Shown: positions 19,529 to 29,004, numbered from the stretch's first letter. The stretch: 64,000 nucleotides of DNA from Rhodoblastus sp963704565 (GCA_963704565.1 OY969917.1:1054001-1118000), one strand, 5' to 3'. Made by a program: numbers and translations. Notes: generated by a model not told the origin, from the sequence alone.

Positions 19529-20404
19529 CTATTTCTTGGCTTCGTCCTTCATGACATCGGCGTAATGGCCCTCGAATGTCGCGGCCTTCAGCGCGTCGGT
19601 CTGGGTCTGCCGCTCGATGGCTTCGAGTTTTTCGCGGGCCATCATATCCTTGGCCAGTTTCGCGGCGTCAGGCCCGCTCAACGGCTTGGGCTGGACGGAG
19701 GTGACGGTGAAGAAATCGCCGCCAGAAGGCGTCCTGGCGAAAAAGACGTTGTCCGCCTGCCTGGCTTCCAACTGCGCCGAAAGTTTGTCCGGCAGAACCG
19801 CGGTGTCGAGGGCGCCGGACGATTTCTTCATTGGTATTTTCATCGCGGTGAGTTTCGCTTCGACATCGGCCAAGGTCTTGGCGTCCCTGGTCGCGGCGCC
19901 CAGGTCGGGGGTCACGTTTTGCGCTGGAATGAGGATGTGGTCGGCGAGGATGATCGCGCGTTGCGCGAAGCGCTGGGGATGCGCGGCGATATATTGGTCG
20001 ATGTCCGATTGCCCGATGCCCGAGATCTCGGTGGACAGCCGGCGTCGAACCAGGTTTTGGGCAAGGAGATTCTCCCTGTCGCGGTAAAGATCGAGCTGAA
20101 AGGTCGGCTCGCGGTCGAGCTTGGCGGCGACCGCCTGATGGGCGAGCGCCTTGCGCGCGACGATTTCCGTCAGGATCTTGCGGGTGATCGCGTCGTCGCG
20201 CTTGTCCGCCGGAATATTGGCGTGCCGGAATTCGTTTTCGATTTCCTGGGCGGTGATGTCTTCGCCATAAACATGCCCGACGACCTGTCCGACCGGCTTG
20301 TCCGCGTTCTTCTTGCCGCAACCGGAGAGAAGCAGAACCGCGACGGCCACGGCGCCGAAAGCCGGATTGATCGCGAAAATGGTCTTTCTCATAACCTTCG
20401 ACAT
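19529..20404 (-). CDS. epsD: EpsD-family peptidyl-prolyl isomerase lipoprotein of the EPS locus
   Basis: 291 residues from the ATG at 20404, preceded by a GA-rich ribosome binding site; the open frame extends to 20536. A lipoprotein signal ends in VLLLSGCGKK. A SurA-N-like helical segment follows (ITAQEIENEFRHANIPADKR), then a parvulin-like region. In exosortase-associated EPS clusters EpsD is a periplasmic foldase thought to help the export machinery assemble. A glycosyltransferase gene lies upstream on the same strand, with the EPS export operon 5 kb away. The family call rests on overall pattern and context. Confidence 0.75.
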   Translation of the reverse strand: MSKVMRKTIFAINPAFGAVAVAVLLLSGCGKKNADKPVGQVVGHVYGEDITAQEIENEFRHANIPADKRDDAITRKILTEIVARKALAHQAVAAKLDREPTFQLDLYRDRENLLAQNLVRRRLSTEISGIGQSDIDQYIAAHPQRFAQRAIILADHILIPAQNVTPDLGAATRDAKTLADVEAKLTAMKIPMKKSSGALDTAVLPDKLSAQLEARQADNVFFARTPSGGDFFTVTSVQPKPLSGPDAAKLAKDMMAREKLEAIERQTQTDALKAATFEGHYADVMKDEAKK

Positions 20405-20545
20405 ATCGTCTCTCTCTCTTTCAGCGGCGGCGACGGATCGTCTCCGCGCCGCCACGTCGCCAAACGCGCCTGCGCGCGGCGGCAATATAAACCTTGCGAA
20501 AACCGGAAGCGCAACCGTCGCGCCGCGAAAAGACAATTCGTCCCG

Positions 20546-21853
20546 TCAGTGCGGCGGTTCGAAAGGCTTGAAATCTCCATCCATCAGGACTCTCGGCTCC
20601 GGGGCGCGGAGCGCGACGGCGGGGGCGCGGCGCGCGTTATGTCCCTGGACGGCGTCATAGGCGGCCAGATATTTTTGTTCCTCGTGCTCCCAATTGAAAA
20701 CATTATCGGAAAGTCTTTTGGCGATTTCCGATTTCGAACGGCGCAGGGCGTCGTCCTTCATCAATTCGAGGCAGGCGCGCGCCAGGCCTTCGGCGTCGGC
20801 CGTTGGCGCGTAGACCCCCGCGTCTCCCAGCAGCCGTTTGGTTTCGGTCAACGGAAAGGCGACGGTCGGGACGCCCAGGGCGCAATATTCGAAGACCTTG
20901 TTCATGCTCATCTTGTCGTTGGTCTCGTTCACCGGGTCCGGAATGATCCCGATATCGAACGCGCTCAAGTGACGCATGAGACGCTCGCCGCTGAGAAAGC
21001 CGGCAAAGGTCATGTAATCCGTGACGCCAAGCTCTTCGGCCAGGGCGCGGGCGGAGCCGAGCGCCGGGCCGTCGCCGACGACCAAAGCGTGGAAATCGGC
21101 AAAGCCGAAATCGCGAATCAGATGAGCGACGGCGCGGACGAGAAAATCGAGGCCGTCCTGGTCGCCGATAATGCCGAGATAGCCGAGGACGAACCTCTTG
21201 CCCCTGGCGACGCCGGGCTCCGGGTCCGTGCGATAAATATGCTTACGATTGGGAATCGAATAAACCGCCGAAACCTTGTCCGGCGATTTGTAGCCGCGCT
21301 CGAGCGCAATGTCGCGAAAGGTGTCGTTGGCGGTGATCACGAAGTCGGCCGCCTTGTAGCTGAGCCATTCCGCGCCGCGCAGGAGCCAGTAAAAGACGCC
21401 CTTTTTGCCGAATTTGGCGATGAACAGCTCAGGACAGAGGTCGTGCTGATCGAAGATGAAGCGAACGCCGAAAATGCGGAAGGGCAGGGCGGCCAGAAAA
21501 ATGAGATCGGGCGGATTGCACGCCTGAATGACCGAAATGCCCTTCGTCCGGTATATCTTGCTCAACAGGCGGAATTCGTAAAACAGCGCGAAGGAATATT
21601 CGGCCAGAAACGCCAGTTTGCCGCGCGCTTCGACCGGCAGCGGATGCCGGTGAATTTCTATGCCGTCGATCTCTTCATATTCTTTGGAAAAGTCCTGGTT
21701 GACCGGACAAATGACGGAAACATTCCGCCCGGAGTCGCGCAAGGCCTTCGCTTCCTGCCAGACGCGGCGGTCGAAGGGCACCGGAAGGTTCTCAACCACG
21801 ATGACGCAGCAGCCGGCTTTCGATCTCAGGGGCACGGCAAACCTCCCAACCAT
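20546..21853 (-). CDS. glycosyltransferase, GT4/GT-B type
   Basis: About 435 residues from the ATG at 21853; the ribosome binding site is weak and the frame is open to 21919. The N-terminal GT-B half has VVENLPVPFDRRVWQEAKAL and FIFDQHDLCPELF. The C-terminal half has LGYLGIIGDQDGLDFLVRA, LVVGDGPALG and the nucleotide-sugar binding NKVFEYCALGVPTVAF with the conserved Glu. It should be a cytosolic retaining transferase adding a sugar to a lipid-linked EPS intermediate. It probably forms an operon with the epsD-like gene 141 bp downstream. Confidence 0.88.
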   Translation of the reverse strand: MVGRFAVPLRSKAGCCVIVVENLPVPFDRRVWQEAKALRDSGRNVSVICPVNQDFSKEYEEIDGIEIHRHPLPVEARGKLAFLAEYSFALFYEFRLLSKIYRTKGISVIQACNPPDLIFLAALPFRIFGVRFIFDQHDLCPELFIAKFGKKGVFYWLLRGAEWLSYKAADFVITANDTFRDIALERGYKSPDKVSAVYSIPNRKHIYRTDPEPGVARGKRFVLGYLGIIGDQDGLDFLVRAVAHLIRDFGFADFHALVVGDGPALGSARALAEELGVTDYMTFAGFLSGERLMRHLSAFDIGIIPDPVNETNDKMSMNKVFEYCALGVPTVAFPLTETKRLLGDAGVYAPTADAEGLARACLELMKDDALRRSKSEIAKRLSDNVFNWEHEEQKYLAAYDAVQGHNARRAPAVALRAPEPRVLMDGDFKPFEPPH

Positions 21854-22266
21854 GGCGCCAAAAGCCCCAACCGGGGCAAAACACAGGGTTGCGAGCGGCT
21901 CGCCACGCTCGCGCCGCAACGGCCCAAACGACCTTTCCTTCGCTTACCCCGTTACAATGCGGCGCGATTCCGCGCGCCCGCCTCCAGCAATTCATTATAG
22001 AAAGGTTTACGCTAGGGCAACACCGTCGTCGCCTCCCTCGCGGCGGGCGTCCTCCCGAGACATCCCGCCGCGAGCGACGCGCGCCGGCCCCGCGTGAAAA
22101 ATGGGGGCCGGAGGCGCGGCGATCGATTGACGGCGCCGCCACGCCGACATAGGATTGATTCGAGAAGGAAAACTCTGCCGCGATTTGACAATTGCAACCT
22201 ATAGTTGTATTCCTCCCGTAAATAGGGCCGTATTGATGGGCCGAAACGCCTTGTGACGAGGGTGCT
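21854..22266. other. intergenic region with a 10-bp inverted repeat
   Basis: No convincing gene. A perfect inverted repeat, tcgcggcggg (22038-22047) and cccgccgcga (22064-22073), with a 16-base loop could be a terminator-like or regulatory hairpin in the leader of the glycosyltransferase gene. An A/T-richer stretch at about 22175-22240 would suit promoters in either direction. Confidence 0.4.
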
Positions 22267-22467
22267 ATGGATCGTATTGAAAACGGCGTGAATTCCAATG
22301 CCATCCGCATATACGAGGTCCGGCCGTCAGGGCCGTCGCGCGAGGTTATCGGGGTTCGCGGGCCTTGCGCGCCCTCCTTCCCGGTTATGACCATCGTCTT
22401 TCCGGTTCATCGCATGGTTCGAACTTATTCCGATTATCTGGCGCTTAATCCTCAATGCGCGAATTGA
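22267..22467 (+). CDS. possible small protein, unknown
   Basis: A 66-residue frame with an acceptable ribosome binding site (gaggg, about six bases before the ATG). It begins MDRIENGVNSNAIRIYEVRP and ends DYLALNPQCAN. Third positions are moderately GC-biased as expected for this genome. There are no domains, no hydrophobic segments and no neighbours on this strand within 1 kb. It could be a chance frame. Confidence 0.3.
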   Translation: MDRIENGVNSNAIRIYEVRPSGPSREVIGVRGPCAPSFPVMTIVFPVHRMVRTYSDYLALNPQCAN

Positions 22468-22524
22468 AACGCGGGCGGCGCGTCTGGCGCTGAAACTTGC
22501 GTGCTTTCGGCGCGCTCGGCTTTC

Positions 22525-22654
22525 GCATTAGAGCATGTTCCCGAAAAGTTGATAGACTTTTTGGAAAATAATTCGTCAAAACCAAGAATATGCGTCAAAA
22601 CAATGAAATAACAGAGCGCGTTCGACTTTATGATTCCCGAACGCGCTCTAATGC
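22525..22654. repeat. intergenic palindromic repeat element, copy 1 (rhizobial 'gagcat' type)
   Basis: A 130-bp element bounded by a perfect 10-bp inverted repeat, gcattagagc (22525-22534) and gctctaatgc (22645-22654). It starts gagcatgttcccgaaaagtt, the familiar opening of dispersed palindromic repeats in Rhizobiales. Its right part holds an 11-bp hairpin, gagcgcgttcg/cgaacgcgctc (22614-22624 and 22638-22648), that may act as a terminator. Its edge supplies the last codons and TAG stop (22648-22650) of the protease gene. A shorter relative lies at 32461-32565. Confidence 0.75.
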
Positions 22655-23346
22655 ATAAAATCCTTGATTTGCGCCGCCGGAACGAAATATTTGGCGAGGT
22701 CGCGCAATTGGGCGCCCTTTCCAGTTGACGATCGCACGACGAGCTGAATTTTCCGGCTCATGATTCCCATCAGGCATTTTTTATTCGCATCAAAAACGCC
22801 GGAGCCGGAATTTCCGGTTGTCGCGACATCGGCGATGACGGTTGCAAAACGGGCTCGGATATCGGGCGGCAGCCGTTGCGGCGCCAAAATATGCGAGCCG
22901 GCCACCGCGTCGGGCGTCACGGTCACAACAGGCTGGCCGGGCCGAGGCGGGGCCGAGCACAGCGGGATCGCGGAGAGCGCGAGGCGCATCGGCAATTGGC
23001 GCTCGTCGATGCGCAGCAGCGACAAATCGGTGCGTTCGAACGCGCCCTGCTTCACGATCGTCGCGGGAAGGGCTTTGCCGGCAATGACGACGTTGGGCTT
23101 GAGCGCCGTGACCGCGCCGACCACATGGGCGGCGGTGATGACGAGGCCCTGGCCGAGATAGATTCCATAACCCGGCCATGGCTGTGGCGGCGTTCGCACG
23201 ATATTGACGGCGAAGGGTTTCAGGTCGTCATAAGGAGACGCGCGGCTGAACTGGGCCCAGGCGTCGCCTCCGGCGGCCAAAGCGAATAAAAGGACCATGG
23301 GCGCGGCGGCGCCGAGGCGCGAAATTTTACGGCGAAGACGAATCAT
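22648..23346 (-). CDS. secreted trypsin-like serine protease
   Basis: 232 residues. The signal peptide is MVLLFALAAGGDAWA (cleavage near residue 31) after a basic start. The catalytic triad can be read as His74 (VITAAHVVG), Asp107 (ERTDLSLLRI) and Ser180 (TTGNSGSGVFD), a normal S1/DegP-like arrangement without a PDZ domain. It should act in the periplasm or outside the cell. It sits between the EPS glycosyltransferase and the divergent exosortase gene, so it could process an EPS-associated protein, but nothing in the sequence shows the substrate. The stop codon comes from the adjoining repeat element. Confidence 0.87.
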   Translation of the reverse strand: MIRLRRKISRLGAAAPMVLLFALAAGGDAWAQFSRASPYDDLKPFAVNIVRTPPQPWPGYGIYLGQGLVITAAHVVGAVTALKPNVVIAGKALPATIVKQGAFERTDLSLLRIDERQLPMRLALSAIPLCSAPPRPGQPVVTVTPDAVAGSHILAPQRLPPDIRARFATVIADVATTGNSGSGVFDANKKCLMGIMSRKIQLVVRSSTGKGAQLRDLAKYFVPAAQIKDFMH

Positions 23347-23766
23347 TTCGCTTTCTTTTCAACAGGCCTTCATGGCCTTCTACACTTTGGCGGCAAAACC
23401 GGCGAGAAAAAGGCGAGCCGCAACAATGCGCATGGCCCGAATGTCGATGGCGATGGAGCGAATGTAGACTTAGGGGCGGCAACCGGTATAATTTGATCGG
23501 AGCGTACAGATACGCGCCAAAAGTGCGGCCCGGGTTCAGATTTAACTCGGGATGTGACGAAACGGAGCCCGGAAGTTTTCGGGGATCGTCTTGCCGGGGC
23601 CAAGGCGACGCGCCAAAAAAAAGCTGTCCGAGCGTCGCGCGAATCGATGCGATCGTCGCGGCGTGGGGAGGTTCGAACCGAATGAATTGCAAAATCTCGC
23701 GCCAAGAGGCGGCTCGCCATATTCGCGCTATCTTGGATATTCGCGCTATCGTGGGCGAGGCGTGAC

Positions 23767-24693
23767 ATGGACGCGGAACTGGGCGAATCCGCCACCCTTT
23801 CCGTCGCGCGCCCCCGTCGCGATTCGGAGATGTGGTGGAACGTCGTGCTTGCGGCTGCGGTTCTGGTCGCCTTCATTCCCTCAATGATCAAGCTCGCCAA
23901 TGGCGCCTGGCGGACGGAGCAGGAAGGGCACGGTCCCCTTGTCATCGCCGCCGCCGGCTGGCTGGCCTGGCAGGTCTGGCGCAGGCGCGATCTCGGCGAA
24001 ACGCGTCCGGCCTATGTCGCCGGTTGGCTGTGTCTCCTATCCGGGCTCGCCCTTCTGGTCGTGATGCGCTCGCAAGATGTGCTGTTGCTGGAGGTTCTGG
24101 CGCAAATTCCGATCGTCATCGGCGCGGTTTTGCTCGCCATCGGCTGGAAGGGCCTGCGCGCCTATGCCTTTCCGATCGGCTTTCTGATTTTCGCCGTGCC
24201 GCCGCCCGGCTGGATGCTGGACGGGGTCACCGTGCCTTTGAAGCTCCTGGTTTCGGATTGGGCGGCTGAACTTTTGTACCGGCTGGACTTTCCGATCGCC
24301 CAAAATGGCGTGATGATCATGATCGGCCCTTATGAATTGCTGGTCAAAGACGCCTGCTCGGGCATGAATTCGATTTTCACGCTTTCGGCGATCGGCGTTT
24401 TTTACGTCCATGCGTTCATACAAAACGCGCCTTTACGTTCGGCCTTGATGCTGCTGTTCATCGTGCCGATCACCATGGTGGCGAATTTCATCCGCGTCAT
24501 CGCTTTGATTCTCAGCGCCTATTATCTCGGCGTCGATGTTGTCGAGGGCCCCTTGCACGATGTGACCGGACTGCTGCTTTTCATCGTGGCGCTCGTTTTG
24601 TTTTTCCTGTTCGATGGCGCGCTGATTTATCTCGGCAAGGCGCTGCGCCATTTTTTGCCGCGACCCGCTGCGTCCGCGCCTTCGCGCTCCTGA
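23767..24693 (+). CDS. exosortase (EpsH-type, probably class V or B)
   Basis: 308 residues with about eight membrane spans. The catalytic residues of the exosortase/archaeosortase family are present: Cys197 in KDACSGMNSI, Arg243 in ANFIRVIALIL and His264 in GPLHDVTGLLLF. The enzyme is thought to cut and anchor PEP-CTERM-type proteins at the inner membrane, coupled to EPS export. A plausible GAGG site precedes the ATG. The EpsI, EpsE, EpsF and EpsL-like genes downstream support an exosortase/EPS locus. I see no protein with a PEP-CTERM tail in this window. Class is assigned only loosely. Confidence 0.9.
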   Translation: MDAELGESATLSVARPRRDSEMWWNVVLAAAVLVAFIPSMIKLANGAWRTEQEGHGPLVIAAAGWLAWQVWRRRDLGETRPAYVAGWLCLLSGLALLVVMRSQDVLLLEVLAQIPIVIGAVLLAIGWKGLRAYAFPIGFLIFAVPPPGWMLDGVTVPLKLLVSDWAAELLYRLDFPIAQNGVMIMIGPYELLVKDACSGMNSIFTLSAIGVFYVHAFIQNAPLRSALMLLFIVPITMVANFIRVIALILSAYYLGVDVVEGPLHDVTGLLLFIVALVLFFLFDGALIYLGKALRHFLPRPAASAPSRS

Positions 24694-24709
24694 GCGGCGG
24701 CGCCGCTCA
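24691..24709 (+). terminator. hairpin over the exosortase stop codon
   Basis: tgagcggc and gccgctca form a perfect 8-bp stem with a 3-base loop; the stop codon TGA is the first three bases. No T-run follows. It could be a weak terminator separating the exosortase gene from the downstream operon. Confidence 0.4.
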
Positions 24710-25373
24710 ATCCAAGCGTTGCTCAAATATCAGGCCCACGTCATGAAATAGTGCGGCCGACATGATCTCTTTCGAGCGGCAAGCGGGGAGCTATCGGTGG
24801 AGCTTGATATCTTTAGATAGAGTATTATATCGATTATGGCGCAGTATATGTAAGTAAAAAAATAGAATGTTAGTGGAACACGATGGGGCCATGTGATGAT
24901 ATATTGTAATTATGCATATCTGTTATATAAATATAGCTAAATATAGGCGATATTGGTCTTGTATGTCGTTTTCGTTAACTGAATTGTTGGCGGCGCCATG
25001 TTGGGTGTGCGGCGTGTATTTGGAGGAGGGCGCAATATTCCGTAATGAAATGATTGAAAAATGGCTTCCATTCCGGAAAATAATACGTTATTTCGAGGTC
25101 TTGCGCTGGCGGGTGGCGCCGGCGTCCGGAGTGGGCGGGAATGAACAAAGCGGGCGCAATTCGATGCGTCTGGCGGCGCGCGCCGGGGTCGGTCAATGAA
25201 TCCCTCGTCGCCAGCCGGACTCGTCGATGTTCGTCACGAAATTTATCGATTGAGGCCGGCGAGAAAACTTGGCGTCAGCGGCGTTCGCGCTCGCTTGAAC
25301 GAACGATGGTCACCCGTGCGTCGCGTGTTAACGCGCCGGCCTGAATCGGAAAGGCTTAGTTGAGAGTTCCCCG
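24710..25373. other. AT-rich 660-bp leader upstream of the EPS export operon
   Basis: From about 24760 to 25085 the sequence is far richer in A/T than anything else in the EPS region (runs such as tatataaatatagctaaatatagg). A 95-codon frame at 24912-25199 lacks a ribosome binding site and a recognisable product, so I do not call it. The stretch is a likely promoter and control region for the operon starting at 25374, with several possible -10 boxes, or a horizontally acquired scrap. The actual promoter cannot be picked by eye. Confidence 0.45.
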
Positions 25374-26675
25374 ATGCGTGCAGAGCGTTTTTCGGTTTTC
25401 TGGATCGCGATTTGCTTTTCGTGCGGCGTCGCTGTCGCTCAGGAAGCTTCGAGCCAGGCCGCTGACGCATATCTTTTTGGGGGAGAACCCGTGTCGCCCG
25501 TGTCATTGGAGCATTGGTCGCCGCTTGACTCCAATTGGGCCGATCTCGTCTTGAAGCCGAATTTTCACGAGCATATCGGCTACAACGATAATATTTTTGC
25601 GATTGCGAATGGTTATCCGCTTCCGTCGGGAGTTTTGAAAGGGGATTGGTACAACAGCGCCGGAGTCGGCGGTTCGAGCAAGTTTAATCTGGGCGATCAG
25701 CAGATCTTTTTCGATGGGACTTATACGGTCATTAATTATTTGCATGACCACATGGCCGACGCGCATAATTATTCGCTCGACGGCGGCGTGAACTGGATGG
25801 CGGGATCCCATTGCCAGGGGAAACTGATCGCTTCGGACAGTTCGCATCAGGCGACGATCGAGGAGCAGGTCGGGCCGGGGCTGAATACGATTCACGCCGC
25901 GTCGCTGACCAATACAGGCTCCTGCAATGTTTATGAGAAGCTGAGTTGGAATTTCAATGGCGGCTTTCTGGAAAACACGAACTCGGCCGTCTTCTCGCAG
26001 GGATTGGATTATCGTAGCTGGAATGCCGGAATGGGGCCGCAATATGCGCTTTCCGAAGTAGAAAATGCGAAATTCCTTGTCCAATTCTCGGAGCGCGATT
26101 TTACGAACGGTATTTTTGGTCCCTTTTCTTCCGGCTCGGCTTACGGGGCGTTGTCGCGCGTCGATCAGGTCAATTACCAATTGTCATATGACCGGTCCTT
26201 CTCGGATCAGTTCGATATGATCCTGATGGGCGGTTTCTCCAGCGTGAGAGGCGGCGGTTTGGTTCCCGCCACGACCCCGATTTATTCGCTGACCTTCAAT
26301 TGGATCCCTTCGCAGAAGTGGCAGGTCAACGGCGGCGTCAGCCAAAGCGTCGGGGCGCCGTCGAACGTGCTGACCCCCTCGCAAACCACGATGGCGGAAA
26401 GAATTGGGGTGAGCTACCAGTGGACGCCGAAAATTTCAATGATCGCAGCGCTTTCCCGTTCGAGCGCCACGGGCTATGCGCCCTATGGCCTGACGGGTTA
26501 CGCTGCGGCTTATTACGGTTCCAACGTCTCTCTTTCGCCATCGCTTAAGTTGAACTACGCGGTTACGCCCTTTATAAACGCCTCGGCGAGCGTTCAGAGG
26601 AGCGATCGCGAGGGGCAAGGCTTTCGTACCGTTCAGGACATCGTACTGGTCGGCCTCGACTATCAACCCCAGTGA
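25374..26675 (+). CDS. outer-membrane beta-barrel protein of the EPS locus (EpsL-like)
   Basis: 433 residues with a signal peptide (SVFWIAICFSCGVAVAQE). The mature protein is rich in alternating aromatic/polar beta strands (NYQLSYDRSFSDQFDMILMG, LTFNWIPSQKWQVNGGVSQS, VSYQWTPKISMIAALSRSS) and ends VLVGLDYQPQ, with no Phe at the terminus. EpsL-type barrels are regular members of exosortase-linked EPS operons and may form the outer-membrane pore or assist export. First gene of the operon; its stop overlaps a GTG start for the next gene. Confidence 0.8.
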   Translation: MRAERFSVFWIAICFSCGVAVAQEASSQAADAYLFGGEPVSPVSLEHWSPLDSNWADLVLKPNFHEHIGYNDNIFAIANGYPLPSGVLKGDWYNSAGVGGSSKFNLGDQQIFFDGTYTVINYLHDHMADAHNYSLDGGVNWMAGSHCQGKLIASDSSHQATIEEQVGPGLNTIHAASLTNTGSCNVYEKLSWNFNGGFLENTNSAVFSQGLDYRSWNAGMGPQYALSEVENAKFLVQFSERDFTNGIFGPFSSGSAYGALSRVDQVNYQLSYDRSFSDQFDMILMGGFSSVRGGGLVPATTPIYSLTFNWIPSQKWQVNGGVSQSVGAPSNVLTPSQTTMAERIGVSYQWTPKISMIAALSRSSATGYAPYGLTGYAAAYYGSNVSLSPSLKLNYAVTPFINASASVQRSDREGQGFRTVQDIVLVGLDYQPQ

Positions 26676-27511
26676 AGGCTAGATTGGACATGACTCGCGA
26701 GCCATGGACTGTTCCAGGAGGCGCCAAGGTGCCGGACTACAGATTTTTGCGCATCGTTCTGATATTGTGCGCGCTCTTTCAGGCAAGCTTCGCGCTTGCC
26801 CGCCATGGTCGCGTCTTGAACACCAATGACGTGTTGCAAATCAACGTGCTGAACCAGATGGAGCTCAGCACGACGGCGCGAATCGAGCCGGACGGAACTT
26901 TATCGCTTCCCTATACGGGGTCGATTCGGGCAAGCGGCCTGTCCACGGAAGATTTGAGCGTCAAGATCGCCAATATTCTGGTTCAGAAGGGCTTGGTCAA
27001 GGATCCGCAAGTTTCCGTCGAATTGCAGACCTTCGGGACGCAGATTTCCGTCCTCGGCTGGGTCAATACGCCGGGATCGTTCACCTTGGACCGTCCGTCT
27101 TCGATCGTACAGGCGATCGCGCGCGCCGGCGGCATAAAGGAAGGTCTCGGCGTTTCGACGATCGTGGTCCACAGCCGCGGCCAAATTCGGCGTTTCGACG
27201 CGAAAAGCCTGCTCGAAGGCCGCGAAATCGGCATGATGGTGTCCAACAACGATACGATCTATGTCGAGGAAGGCGCGGTTTATTATCTTTACGGTTATGT
27301 GAGCAAACCTGGACAATATCCGATCAGCCGCAAGGGGATGAACGTTCGCGAGGCGCTCGCCGCCGGTGGCGGCGTCGCGCCGCTCGGGTCCGACTGGTGG
27401 CGCCTGAAGATCCGCCGTCCGGTCAACGGCGCCTCCGTGGAAATCTCAGCCAATCTCGACGATATCGTGCTTCCGGACGACACGATCGTCGTGAGCGAAC
27501 GTCTGTTCTGA
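26672..27511 (+). CDS. epsE: polysaccharide export protein (Wza/EpsE family)
   Basis: 279 residues from GTG 26672, which overlaps the stop of the upstream gene; ATG 26690 is an alternative. A hydrophobic signal segment (FLRIVLILCALFQASFALA) is followed by the Poly_export domain (LNTNDVLQINVLNQMELSTT, DGTLSLPYTGSIRASG). Two SLBB-type beta-grasp domains follow (QISVLGWVNTPGSFTLDRP; YYLYGYVSKPGQYPIS). I see no lipobox Cys, unlike classical Wza. It should build the periplasmic/outer-membrane export channel together with the Wzz-like protein encoded 17 bp downstream. Confidence 0.9.
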   Translation: MKARLDMTREPWTVPGGAKVPDYRFLRIVLILCALFQASFALARHGRVLNTNDVLQINVLNQMELSTTARIEPDGTLSLPYTGSIRASGLSTEDLSVKIANILVQKGLVKDPQVSVELQTFGTQISVLGWVNTPGSFTLDRPSSIVQAIARAGGIKEGLGVSTIVVHSRGQIRRFDAKSLLEGREIGMMVSNNDTIYVEEGAVYYLYGYVSKPGQYPISRKGMNVREALAAGGGVAPLGSDWWRLKIRRPVNGASVEISANLDDIVLPDDTIVVSERLF

Positions 27512-27528
27512 TCGGAGTCATTGTTCCA

Positions 27529-28959
27529 ATGTCGCTCTCCCTGGTTTTGCAAGTCCTGCTGAGGCGGGCCTGGATTTTGGGCCTCGCGTTCATTTCGACG
27601 CTTGTCGGCGCCGGTCTGCTGCTGCTTGTCGTTCCGGCTCGATATGACGCCACGGCGACGGCAAGCATCGATCCTGGCGTCGTCGACCCTGTCAGCGGTC
27701 TGACCAGCGGCGGCAACGCCATCATGATTTTGCAGGGCAATCTTGTCGCTCTGGCCAAAAGCAATCGGGTCGCGCTGGCGGTCGTCAAGCAACTGGCGAT
27801 GGACACTGATCCCGCGTCGCAAAAGGAATATCAGAATTCGAGCGATTCAGGCGTCATCGATATCGACCAATGGCTGGCGAACCAGATCCTCAAGCACCTC
27901 GACGCCAAATTCGAAGGCGGGTCGAACGTCATAGACATCATCTACAAGGGATCGGCGCCGCAGCAGTCGGCGGCTTTCGCCAACGCTTTCATGGCCGCCT
28001 TCGTGGACGCCGCCATTGCGAGCAAAGGCGCCACGGCGCAAAAGGCCGCCGACTGGTTCACGCCGCAAATCGAAAAAATTCGCGCGGAATTGGCGGATAA
28101 AGAGGGGAAACTGGAAGAATTTCAGATTTCGGCGAAGTTGCTGGAGGCCAGCACCGCCGATGCGGACATCGATCAGGTGGTCGCCGTGACCGGCGATCTA
28201 TCCAAGGCGAAAGCGGACTTGATCGCCCTTCAAACCCAGATCGACGCTCCTCCCGAGACGGCGGCGACGGGCGATACGCAACAATCGGGAGAATTGCAAA
28301 CCATTAACACGATTCGCGGCAGTCTCGCCAATCTGAAGGCGGAAATCGCCACCGTGCAAACGACGCTGGGCGCGAATAATCCGAAACTGCTGGAAAAGCT
28401 TTCCGCCGAAAAATCGATGGAGCGGCAGATCGACCAGCTGTTCGAAAGCTATCATCAGAAGCTGCGGAGCCGGATCGCGGCGCAGAAGGACAAGATCGTC
28501 AAGCTTGAAACGGCCAGCGAGGTGGGACGCCGCACGATGATCGGCATTCAAGGCAAGCGCCAGCAGTTCACCAGTCTGAAGAACGATGTGGCCTTTTATC
28601 GCGACGAGCTCGATCGTATCGAAAAAGCCGCCAATCAGGCGCGGTTGCAAAGCCAGTTGTCGTTTTCAAACATCGCGGTGATCGATCACGCGACGCCGCC
28701 GACATCGGCGTCCTTCCCCAAGCCCTTGATCGTCTGGCCGCTCGCCGCTTTTCTCGGTCTGGGTCTCGGAGTCATCCTCTCCCTGCTAGCCGAAGCGCTC
28801 GATCGTCGCGTTCGCGCGAAGGAAGATCTGGAATTCGTCACGCAGGCTCCGTTTCTCGGCGAGACAGGTGGCGAAAACGCCCGTCTGCCTCGCAAATGGC
28901 CCAGGCTCGCCTTTCGGTTCGGGGCTTCCCGAAATTCAGTCGTTCAAAGCGGGGGGTAA
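27529..28959 (+). CDS. epsF: chain length determinant protein (Wzz/EpsF family), no kinase domain
   Basis: 476 residues from ATG 27529 with GGAG upstream; the frame is open to 27397 but those codons lie in the epsE gene. An N-terminal membrane span (AWILGLAFISTLVGAGLLLL) and Wzz domain (RYDATATASIDPG) are followed by a long coiled-coil periplasmic region (about 170-380) and a second span (WPLAAFLGLGLGVILSLLAE) before a short basic tail. This inner-membrane polysaccharide co-polymerase sets chain length. No BY-kinase domain is fused and no separate EpsG-like kinase follows, so chain-length control must use a kinase elsewhere or none. Confidence 0.9.
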   Translation: MSLSLVLQVLLRRAWILGLAFISTLVGAGLLLLVVPARYDATATASIDPGVVDPVSGLTSGGNAIMILQGNLVALAKSNRVALAVVKQLAMDTDPASQKEYQNSSDSGVIDIDQWLANQILKHLDAKFEGGSNVIDIIYKGSAPQQSAAFANAFMAAFVDAAIASKGATAQKAADWFTPQIEKIRAELADKEGKLEEFQISAKLLEASTADADIDQVVAVTGDLSKAKADLIALQTQIDAPPETAATGDTQQSGELQTINTIRGSLANLKAEIATVQTTLGANNPKLLEKLSAEKSMERQIDQLFESYHQKLRSRIAAQKDKIVKLETASEVGRRTMIGIQGKRQQFTSLKNDVAFYRDELDRIEKAANQARLQSQLSFSNIAVIDHATPPTSASFPKPLIVWPLAAFLGLGLGVILSLLAEALDRRVRAKEDLEFVTQAPFLGETGGENARLPRKWPRLAFRFGASRNSVVQSGG

Positions 28960-29004
28960 GCCCTAAGGCCCGGGGCCGTGGCGGCCCAACAGCGAGGTTC
29001 TCAA

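Noticed and set aside
19409..22000. 863-codon open frame on the plus strand
   Set aside because: It is antisense to the epsD-like and glycosyltransferase genes, and its composition follows from GC-rich codon bias. The minus-strand products have clear motifs.
24912..25199. 95-codon small protein in the AT-rich leader
   Set aside because: No ribosome binding site, no family, and codon use shifts midway from AT-rich to GC-rich; more likely regulatory DNA.
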